This document shows positions 7,080 to 13,331 of a DNA stretch of 16,363 nt, in pieces. Position 1 is the first letter of the stretch, and the number at the start of each line of letters is the position of its first letter. The stretch is from an uncultured Collinsella sp. Lineage in GTDB: Bacteria; Actinomycetota; Coriobacteriia; Coriobacteriales; Coriobacteriaceae. Below the pieces are notes generated by a model that was not told the DNA's origin, searched no databases, and saw nothing but the letters and a program-made list of their open reading frames with translations. A program made the position numbers and the translations under genes. The stretch covers positions 1 through 16,363 of the forward strand of contig CAADSP010000027.1 in assembly GCA_900751755.1 (NCBI GenBank), read 5' to 3'.

Positions 7080-8147
7080 CTATGCCTCGCGCATGAGCTG
7101 CACGAGCTTTTGTCTGGTCACCTTGGCCTGTTCGTTAGCCATATTGCGTTCGTTTCTAAAGGCCGCATCTGCAACGCTCATCAGGTCGGCATCGGAAATC
7201 TCGTCAAGGCCCAGCTCCTCGAGCGTCGTCGGTAGACCGACGCGCTGGCAAAACTCGAGCACCTGATTAAGCTCGGGCGCACGCTCCAGGCGCAGCTGCA
7301 CCACCAGGCCAAATGCCACGGCCTCACCATGCATGGCCTTGCACTCGGGCAGAATCGTCAGGCCGTTGGCTATGGCATGGGCAAGCGCTAGGCCACCACT
7401 CTCAAAGCCAACACCCGAGAGCAGAATATTGCACTCGATCAGGCGCTCAACCGCTGGCGATGTACGGCCCTTTTTGAGATCGCGCTTGGCAGCGACGCCG
7501 CACTCCATGAGTGTGTCATAGCAGGCACGAGCCGCAACCAAGGCCAAGTGTCCCGGCGCGCCACCGTGCTCGTTGGCGCCGTGCGCCGCGGCGCACGAAC
7601 GCGCCTCGAAATACGTTGCCAGCGCATCGCCCATACCAGCGACCGTCATACGCAGCGGGGCCGCCGCGACCACGTTGGTATCGACCACGACCAAGTCTGG
7701 ATTCTTCTCGAGCATCAGGTAGCGGTCGAACGACCCATCCTCGTGATACAGCACCGAAATCGCGCTGCACGGACCGTCCATCGACGCCGCCGTAGGACAT
7801 ACGCACAACGGCAACTCGGCATAAAACGCAACGGCCTTGGCGATATCGAGCATCTTGCCGCCGCCAATGCCCACCACCATGTCGCAATACTCGGCTCGGG
7901 CTTCCTTGGCCATTTCGACAACGGCATCTTCCGTACACGGACCGTTGTAAATCTTAAAGAACGGCTCGCTTAGATCTTCATCCAGAAATCCATCGACGAT
8001 CTGCCTGCACAGCCGATCCTCGGTGCCCTGGTCAAACAAGACATAGGCAGCGCAGCCCAACCATGACAAATACCTGCCCTGGCGCGAGAGCTCGCCCGGC
8101 CCCTGAACATACCGACCGGGACCGCCATAAACCATGGGAAGCGCCAT
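7080..8147 (-). CDS. Glycerol dehydrogenase-like protein, diverged paralogue
   Basis: This is an iron-containing-ADH superfamily protein of the GldA group, 355 aa. The NAD-binding GGGK is at 95-98, Asp124 lies in the substrate region (ASMDGPCSA), and the predicted metal ligands are Asp174 (GMGDALATYFEA), His257 (AHAIANG) and His273 (MHGEAVAFG). It is clearly related to the next gene upstream but has changed. The HAIHNG motif became HAIANG, losing the histidine three residues after the ligand, and one residue is missing just before the HGE ligand. The NAD-domain N-terminus is also less typical. All three metal ligands remain, so activity is plausible with altered substrate. The start ATG 8147 has a weak purine-rich site. 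It lies 113 bases after its paralogue, beyond a strong terminator, so it may have separate expression. Confidence 0.85.
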   Translation of the reverse strand: MALPMVYGGPGRYVQGPGELSRQGRYLSWLGCAAYVLFDQGTEDRLCRQIVDGFLDEDLSEPFFKIYNGPCTEDAVVEMAKEARAEYCDMVVGIGGGKMLDIAKAVAFYAELPLCVCPTAASMDGPCSAISVLYHEDGSFDRYLMLEKNPDLVVVDTNVVAAAPLRMTVAGMGDALATYFEARSCAAAHGANEHGGAPGHLALVAARACYDTLMECGVAAKRDLKKGRTSPAVERLIECNILLSGVGFESGGLALAHAIANGLTILPECKAMHGEAVAFGLVVQLRLERAPELNQVLEFCQRVGLPTTLEELGLDEISDADLMSVADAAFRNERNMANEQAKVTRQKLVQLMREA

Positions 8148-8176
8148 ACGAGAATCCGCCCTTTCATCAACAACAA

Positions 8177-8208
8177 TTGGTGCAAAGCAACCTGACCCCT
8201 TTGCACCA
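8177..8208. repeat. REP-like hairpin, copy 1
   Basis: A 9-bp perfect stem (8179-8187 and 8199-8207) has an 11-base loop. On the minus strand it reads GGTGCAAAGGGGTCAGG then TTGCTTTGCACC. The hairpin at 15517-15549 has the same plan, with AAAGGGG-A-CAGG-CAC-CTTT at its centre but a different outer stem. It lies just past the terminator of the upstream glycerol dehydrogenase gene and close to the start of the paralogue. Confidence 0.5.
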
Positions 8209-8212
8209 TAGC

Positions 8213-8248
8213 AAAAAGGGGCAAAGCCATCTGCTGGCTTTGCCCCTT
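8213..8248 (-). terminator. Rho-independent terminator of upstream gldA
   Basis: A perfect 13-bp stem (8216-8228 and 8236-8248, arm AAGGGGCAAAGCC) has a 7-base loop. On the minus strand it ends in TTTTT running to 8213. It follows the stop of the 366-aa glycerol dehydrogenase by 12 bases. Confidence 0.88.
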
Positions 8249-8260
8249 CCTTAGCTTGAT

Positions 8261-9361
8261 TTACTCATCTATGAGATAGTAGTGGCCCAGCGCGTCGGCA
8301 CCCAGGATGGCGTTTGCGACCATCTCGGGCGTCACCTCAAAGGGCATGTTGCACATGGTGTCCTCGGGCGCGCACGCGGCCTCGGCAACGACCATGGCCT
8401 TCTCGCGCGTAAGCTCGGCAACGCCCAGCTCCTTCATCGTGACCGGCAGGCCCAGCTCAATGCAGAAGCCCAAGACTTCCTCGAGCTTCTCGGTCGGGGC
8501 ATCCTCGAGTACCAGCTGGACGATGGTGCCGAAGGCGACCTTCTCGCCGTGATACATGCCGTGGCACTCAGGCAGCATCGTCAGACCATTGTGGATGGCA
8601 TGAGCAGCAGCAAGGCCCGAGCTCTCAAAGCCAATACCCGAAAGCAGCGTATTGGCCTCGATGATGTGCTCGACGGCGGGCGTGAGCGCACCCTTCTCCA
8701 GCGCGACCTTGGCCTTGACGCCATCGGCCATAAGCGTCTCGTAGCAGAGCTTGGCGAGCGCCAGGCCGGCCATGCCGCCCTTGCCGCCAGCGCAGGTGCC
8801 GCCGTCGGCATCGTGCGTCGCCTGGGCCTCGAAATAGGTTGCGAGCGCATCGCCCATACCGGAAACCGTCAGGCGCACCGGGCTCGCCGCGATAACCGTC
8901 GTATCCATCAGGACAATGTTGGGGTTTGCCTTAAGGAAGAGATATTTATCGAACTGGCCGTCATCGGTGTAGAGCACCGAAAGTGCCGAGCACGGTGCAT
9001 CGGTCGAAGCAATGGTGGGGCAAATGATAACCGGGGACTCCAGGTAATAGGCGACGGCCTTCGCGGTGTCGAGGATCTTGCCGCCACCGACGCCGACGAT
9101 GATGTCGCAACCGTTGTCGCGAGCGAGTGCAACCAGGCGATCGACCTCGCCCTTGGAGCACTCACCGTTAAATTCCTCAAACAGCAGCTCGGCCTTAGCC
9201 TCGGCAAAGCCGCCCTCGATCTTGGCGCCGACGCGCTTCTTGCCCGAAGGCGTCACGATGACGAGGGCCTTAGCGCCAAGCGGCTCGACATAGGAGCCGA
9301 GCTTGGCGAGCTCGTCCGGACCCTGGATGTACTTGCTGGGGCTATTGAAAATTGCAGCCAT
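8261..9361 (-). CDS. gldA: Glycerol dehydrogenase (NAD+, metal-dependent)
   Basis: It interconverts glycerol and dihydroxyacetone with NAD+/NADH. The protein is 366 aa; E. coli GldA is 367. The NAD-binding GVGGGK is at 90-95, and TIASTDAPCSALSV at 117-130 contains the conserved substrate-site aspartate. The metal ligands Asp171 (GMGDALATYFEA), His254 (AHAIHNGL) and His271 (YHGEKVAFG) fall at the numbers known for E. coli GldA. The final residues (GHYYLIDE) are slightly extended. The start is ATG 9361 with GGGA a few bases upstream; homologues also begin near here. It sits 81 bases downstream of the alcohol dehydrogenase gene with a strong terminator between, so it is expressed either by read-through or from a promoter I cannot see. 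A diverged paralogue follows. Confidence 0.92.
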   Translation of the reverse strand: MAAIFNSPSKYIQGPDELAKLGSYVEPLGAKALVIVTPSGKKRVGAKIEGGFAEAKAELLFEEFNGECSKGEVDRLVALARDNGCDIIVGVGGGKILDTAKAVAYYLESPVIICPTIASTDAPCSALSVLYTDDGQFDKYLFLKANPNIVLMDTTVIAASPVRLTVSGMGDALATYFEAQATHDADGGTCAGGKGGMAGLALAKLCYETLMADGVKAKVALEKGALTPAVEHIIEANTLLSGIGFESSGLAAAHAIHNGLTMLPECHGMYHGEKVAFGTIVQLVLEDAPTEKLEEVLGFCIELGLPVTMKELGVAELTREKAMVVAEAACAPEDTMCNMPFEVTPEMVANAILGADALGHYYLIDE

Positions 9362-9382
9362 AACTATCCCATTCTCTAAAAG

Positions 9383-9420
9383 AAAAAAAAGGGGCTCCGT
9401 ACGGATACGTGCGGAGCCCC
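9383..9420 (-). terminator. Terminator between alcohol dehydrogenase and gldA
   Basis: The stem GGGGCTCCG/CGGAGCCCC (9391-9399 and 9412-9420) continues inward as ACG/CGT after one mismatch. On the minus strand it runs into eight T (9390-9383). It ends only about 20 bases before the gldA start codon. Confidence 0.88.
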
Positions 9421-9442
9421 TCGTTACGATAACAAGAGTCGA

Positions 9443-10666
9443 TTAGAAATCGATGTCGGTGTCGTAGTAGCAGGCCTTGAGGATCTTCTCGAAGTCGGCA
9501 GCCTTGGTCTCACGCGGGTTCTCCGGCGTGCAGGCGTCCTGCTCGGCGTTCGCGGCGATCTCGGGCAGCTTGGCGAGGAACTCCTCCTCGGAAACCATCT
9601 GCGGGTTCTCGGCGTCGACCTTCACGCCACCATTCGCGTAATCCTTGATGGACTGCGGAATGTTGAGCTGGTCGTTGAGGTCGCGAATCTTCTGGACGAG
9701 CGCAGCGATGAGCTCCTCGTTGGTCTCGCCGGGAAGGTGCAGGATCTCCTTGGCCACGTAAGCGTAACGCTCGGCAGCACGCGGGTCCTTGGAGTTCCAC
9801 TGGATGACCTTGCCCAGGTACATGGCGTTAGCGGCACCGTGGATGATGTGGCCGTTCTCGAAGGCAGCACCGGTCTTGTGAGCCATGGAGTGAACGATGC
9901 CGAGCAGGCCCGAGGAGAAGGCGATACCGGCGATGCACTGAGCCTCGTGCATGTGCTGACGGGCCTCATGGTCGCCAGCATAGGACTTGGGCAGCCACTC
10001 GACGATCTCGCGGATGCCGTGCAGAGCGTTGGCGTCGGTGAACATAGAGGCGCAGGTGGAAACGTAGGCCTCCATGCAGTGGGTCAGAGCGTCCATGCCA
10101 GTGTGAGCGCACAGCTTGGCGGGCATGGTGTAGGTGAGCTCGGGGTCGACGATGGCGACATCAGGGGTGATGTTGAAGTCGGCCAGCGGGTACTTGATGC
10201 CCTTGGCGTAGTCGGTGATGACGGAGAACGCGGTGACCTCGGTAGCGGTGCCGGAGGTAGAGGAGATGGCGCAGAAATGAGCCTTCTGACGCAGCTCGGG
10301 GAAGCTGAACGGCTGGATGATGTTATCGAAGGACTCCTCGGGATACTCGTAGAAGACCCACATGGCCTTAGCAGCATCGATGGGCGAACCGCCACCGATA
10401 GCAACGATCCAGTCGGGCTCGAAGTCGCGCATAGCGGCTGCGCCCTTCATGACGGTCTCGATGGAGGGATCGGACTCGACGCCCTCGAACAGCTTGACCT
10501 CCATGCCGGCCTCTTTGAGGTCGGCCTCAACGTCCTGCAGGAACCCGCCGCGGCGCATAGAGCTGCCGCCAGAAACGATGATGGCCTTCTTGCCCTTGAG
10601 GTTCTTTACCTCGTGGCGAGCGCCCTCACCAAAGTACAGATCGCGAGGATTGGTAAAACGTCCCAT
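9443..10666 (-). CDS. Iron-containing alcohol dehydrogenase, AdhE-like
   Basis: It reduces acetaldehyde or another short aldehyde to the alcohol with NADH, a fermentative step. The protein is 407 aa. GGGSPIDAAKAMW (91-103) is the nucleotide-binding motif. SSTSGTATEVTAFSVITD (135-152) and the ligands Asp192 and His196 (GMDALTHCMEAY), His259 (IVHSMAH) and His276 (IIHGAANA) mark the iron ADH family. The C-terminus, DACTPENPR...ILKACYYDTDIDF, resembles the end of the alcohol-dehydrogenase half of AdhE, so ethanol/butanol dehydrogenase is the best guess. The frame runs 105 bases further upstream, but ATG 10666 has AGGAGG 6 bases before it and matches the family start. The leader is long with two hairpins. 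Its own terminator precedes gldA. Confidence 0.92.
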   Translation of the reverse strand: MGRFTNPRDLYFGEGARHEVKNLKGKKAIIVSGGSSMRRGGFLQDVEADLKEAGMEVKLFEGVESDPSIETVMKGAAAMRDFEPDWIVAIGGGSPIDAAKAMWVFYEYPEESFDNIIQPFSFPELRQKAHFCAISSTSGTATEVTAFSVITDYAKGIKYPLADFNITPDVAIVDPELTYTMPAKLCAHTGMDALTHCMEAYVSTCASMFTDANALHGIREIVEWLPKSYAGDHEARQHMHEAQCIAGIAFSSGLLGIVHSMAHKTGAAFENGHIIHGAANAMYLGKVIQWNSKDPRAAERYAYVAKEILHLPGETNEELIAALVQKIRDLNDQLNIPQSIKDYANGGVKVDAENPQMVSEEEFLAKLPEIAANAEQDACTPENPRETKAADFEKILKACYYDTDIDF

Positions 10667-10810
10667 ACTGTGCCTCCTAAACAAGCCCCTCTTAGACTTG
10701 CGTATATAACGGAGCACCCGATTGGCTCCGTTAGGACCGTTTTGCGCGTTGTCGGCGATGACAATGCGCAATGTCTAAACGTCTCAACGCTCAGACAAAC
10801 ACTATTTTAC
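10667..10810 (-). promoter_or_regulatory. Structured leader of the alcohol dehydrogenase gene
   Basis: A -10-like TAAAAT lies at 10804-10809 (minus), with no good -35. Downstream are two inverted repeats. The first is 10742-10753 against 10760-10771 (TTGCGCGTTGTC, 11 of 12 pairs, 6-base spacer). The second is a perfect 8-bp hairpin, 10708-10715 against 10725-10732 (AACGGAGC). Neither has a T-run. The first could be an operator or an RNA hairpin; it does not match the Rex consensus. AGGAGG precedes the ATG. Confidence 0.4.
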
Positions 10811-11166
10811 CGTTCTGGTTGGTCAGTTATTCACCTAAAGCCGACAATGATGAAACGTTTTTTCTATCCCTGAAGACCCTTGTGGGGCATTCATACTCCC
10901 AAGCTGGGCAAACGTTTTATCAAGGTTGACCACATATCCCGGGCAGGACTGTGTCCCTCCAAAATGCGCCCCGTTCGCCGCCAAAAATCGACCGTTTGCG
11001 GCACCGTGATACCACTCAGTCGTCCAAGGTGCCGACATTTGTGCGACATCCGTCTTCGTGGTGCAAAGGTGCATGTCCAAGTGCGGCACCCCCGGTGTGC
11101 CACATGCGGGTAAACTAGAACCTTATATAGAGACATTTGAACCCTAACCGCAGCAAAGGAGGCCCC
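10811..11166. other. Non-coding gap upstream of the TPR-like operon
   Basis: I see no supported gene here. Two AAACGTTTT boxes lie 57 bases apart (10853-10861 and 10910-10918). The rest up to about 11100 is GC-rich, unstructured to my eye, and unlike the flanking coding sequence. A candidate plus-strand -10 for the next gene is TAAACT (11111-11116), with another at TATATA (11124-11129); no -35 is convincing. AAAGGAGG lies 4 bases before ATG 11167. Confidence 0.35.
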
Positions 11167-12243
11167 ATGGCATTCGATCCCATTCAAGAGGATTGCCATC
11201 GCCTCGTTCTTGAGGCCTTGCGCCGCGACAATATCCCGCTCACCGACGGTGCCGCCGTAGAGCGCCTGATGGAGCAATTCACCCACAACCCCGCACCGCT
11301 CATCGTGCACGATCGCGACCGCGCCGGACATCTCATTGCCAAGGTGGTCGAGGCCGTCGACTACCGCATTCCCTTTATCCCTGACGATACCCAGGCAGAG
11401 CAAGAAGAGGCCGCTGCCGAGAACATGCTCCGCGAGGCAGCCGCGCTCGACCCCACCAACTGGGATGCCCAGCGCATGCTGACCGCCCTCACCGCCAACT
11501 CCAACGAGGAGTACGTACAGTACTTGGTATCCAAGCGCGATGAAGTCGAGCACGACCTGGCACTCAAGATCGCCTCGGCGCAGGACCCCTACGAGCGTGA
11601 GGCCGCAGGCGACCTTATGCGCCGTCCCTACCTGCGCTGGCTTGCCGCCCTTGCGTCACGCGCCCTCATTAGCGGCCGCTATCGCATGTCGCTCGAAGCC
11701 GCAAACTGCAGCCTCGACTTTGCCCCCAACGATCCGGCCGGCGTCCGCCACACCGCAATGCTCGCCATGGCTAAGCTCGAATACCCCGCCGAGGAGCTCA
11801 AGCGCTTTCGCTCTGCCCACTCCGTGCCCTATCTTGCCAACACGCCGCTACGCCGTCGTCCCAAGGACGCGGAGCGCGACTTGGACCCATGGACGCTCAT
11901 CGCGCTGATGAGCGCTGCCTGGCGCGAGCTGGACTACGAGGGTGCCGAGCACTACTTGCGCATCCTTGCACGCTCGTGCCCACACGCAGCCGAGGCGCTC
12001 TATTTCCAAACCGAGTTTCCCGATGGCGTCTATGCCCGCGTCAACGTGGGTGTGGGCTCCACCGACGAGCTTGTCCTTGCGCTGTCCGAGGCGACGCCGG
12101 TACTGCAGGAGGGCCTGGGCGCCCCCGACAATGCCAGCTTTGCCGCCTGGGTCGCCACCAACGATATCGTGCGTTCCCAGATCGACGAGCGCATCCTGCG
12201 GGCGGCCGAGCAGGGCTTGCCGTTTAAGGGAGGAGACCTCTAA
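11167..12243 (+). CDS. TPR-like helical repeat protein A, 358 aa
   Basis: A soluble, helix-rich protein of unknown function. TPR-like helical pairs can be seen at about 80-108 (AAAENMLREAAALDPTNWDAQ), 157-204 (SGRYRMSLEAANCSLDFAPNDP, then LAMAKLE) and 240-280 (DPWTLIALMSAAWRELDYEGAEHYLRIL split over two helices). There is no signal peptide, membrane segment or catalytic motif. The start is ATG 11167, with AAAGGAGG 4 bases upstream; TTG 11137 would be an alternative. Its stop overlaps the start of the next gene (TAATG), so the two are translationally coupled. The pair shares a common sequence plan and looks like an old tandem duplication. TPR folds usually hold protein partners. The MurT-GatD gene lies downstream on the same strand. 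Confidence 0.75.
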   Translation: MAFDPIQEDCHRLVLEALRRDNIPLTDGAAVERLMEQFTHNPAPLIVHDRDRAGHLIAKVVEAVDYRIPFIPDDTQAEQEEAAAENMLREAAALDPTNWDAQRMLTALTANSNEEYVQYLVSKRDEVEHDLALKIASAQDPYEREAAGDLMRRPYLRWLAALASRALISGRYRMSLEAANCSLDFAPNDPAGVRHTAMLAMAKLEYPAEELKRFRSAHSVPYLANTPLRRRPKDAERDLDPWTLIALMSAAWRELDYEGAEHYLRILARSCPHAAEALYFQTEFPDGVYARVNVGVGSTDELVLALSEATPVLQEGLGAPDNASFAAWVATNDIVRSQIDERILRAAEQGLPFKGGDL

Positions 12244-13286
12244 TGGATCCGAGCGTCTACATCCCCGCCTACCTGGAGCGCGCCTACCTTGCGTCGCACC
12301 CCGAACTCACCGATGCAGCACGCGATCTTGTCCATAACGACGTGAGCGTCAACCCTCATAAATATGCGCAGACCGAGCATGCCCAGGCGCTGCTGTCCTA
12401 TGCAGGCGTCCACCGCCACCTGCTCGACGAGCTCCAGCGCATCGAGGACATGGGCAGCGACGAGGAGTTTGAACAGACGCGCAACCGCCTGTTCGACGAT
12501 ATGCGCGATGAGCTGCTCAAGATCGTCCGCGTCGACGCACTGGCCGTCGATGCCCAGCTGCTCGCCATCATTTTGGCGGACACGCCCGTCGACGCCTGCC
12601 TGGGCGACCTGATGAAACTCGAGGCGACCACGGCCGATTACCTGCAGCAAAGCGTGCCCGGGTTCGACATGGAGGCCCCGCACTACTGGGCCAACAAGGT
12701 GCTAGCAGACGGCGTGACGGCGGCCGATCTCACCGTGAGCGAGCCGGCTCTTATCGGGTGGCTCCACACGCTCGAGGCCATCTCGCAGCTGTGCTTGGCG
12801 AGCGCTCGTTACCGTGCTGCCGCCAACTATTCTCGCCGTGTTCTTAAGGCGGAAGGCTATCCCACCCGAGCTGCAGGCACCGTGCTACTCGCCCTCGCTC
12901 GTCTGGAAGACGAGGACGGCTTTTTTGCCCTGGCCCACCAGCTCGAGGAGCAGATGGGGGCCGATGCCCTCGAGAACTCCCCCTGGTACCTACTCGCCCG
13001 CACGATTCTGCTGTTCAAAACGAACAAGATACGCCCGGCGACACGCGCACTGCGCGAGTTTGCCAACCGCTGCGAGGGCGGCGCGTTCTTTTTGCTGAAC
13101 CCCATGTATCAGACGCCGTACCTCCCCTGCCGGCCCGAACCGCACGACCCCTGGGACCTTTCGCATCAGGCAGTTTGGGAGGCCGACGGCATCATCTCGG
13201 ATACTCCCGACTTTGCCCCCTGGGCCAACGCCTGCGAAGACGTATCGCAGCTTGCCCAGGAATTTGCGCGCCGTTACGGCTTTTAA
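12243..13286 (+). CDS. TPR-like helical repeat protein B, 347 aa
   Basis: This soluble helical protein of unknown function starts inside the stop codon of the preceding gene (TAATG); its ribosome site GGGAGGAG lies within that gene. Helical pairs are visible at about 170-225 (SARYRAAANYSRRVLKA, then LLALARLED) and 247-280 (SPWYLLARTILLFKTNKIRP, then REFANRC). These segments match protein A at the same places: (G/A)RYR, LA-A-(K/R)LE, (D/S)PW-L-A and A-(R/N)-C at similar spacing. The N-terminal halves are much less alike. The C-terminus is rich in Pro, Trp and Asp rather than repeats. It is 45 bases upstream of the MurT-GatD gene, close enough for one transcript. The function is not assignable from sequence. 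Confidence 0.72.
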   Translation: MDPSVYIPAYLERAYLASHPELTDAARDLVHNDVSVNPHKYAQTEHAQALLSYAGVHRHLLDELQRIEDMGSDEEFEQTRNRLFDDMRDELLKIVRVDALAVDAQLLAIILADTPVDACLGDLMKLEATTADYLQQSVPGFDMEAPHYWANKVLADGVTAADLTVSEPALIGWLHTLEAISQLCLASARYRAAANYSRRVLKAEGYPTRAAGTVLLALARLEDEDGFFALAHQLEEQMGADALENSPWYLLARTILLFKTNKIRPATRALREFANRCEGGAFFLLNPMYQTPYLPCRPEPHDPWDLSHQAVWEADGIISDTPDFAPWANACEDVSQLAQEFARRYGF

Positions 13287-13331
13287 CGGCACAATCGCCA
13301 CGACCATGTCATTCACGTTAGGAACGGCTTC

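Noticed and set aside
10742..10771. Rex redox-repressor box
   Set aside because: The TTGT and ACAA halves are two bases closer together than in the Rex consensus and the flanking bases differ, so it was kept only as an unassigned inverted repeat.
10835..11553. Minus-strand open frames of 84 and 220 aa in and next to the non-coding gap
   Set aside because: The longer one is mostly antisense to the TPR-like gene; the shorter lacks a ribosome site and recognisable domain. A dispersed repeat or relic is more likely.
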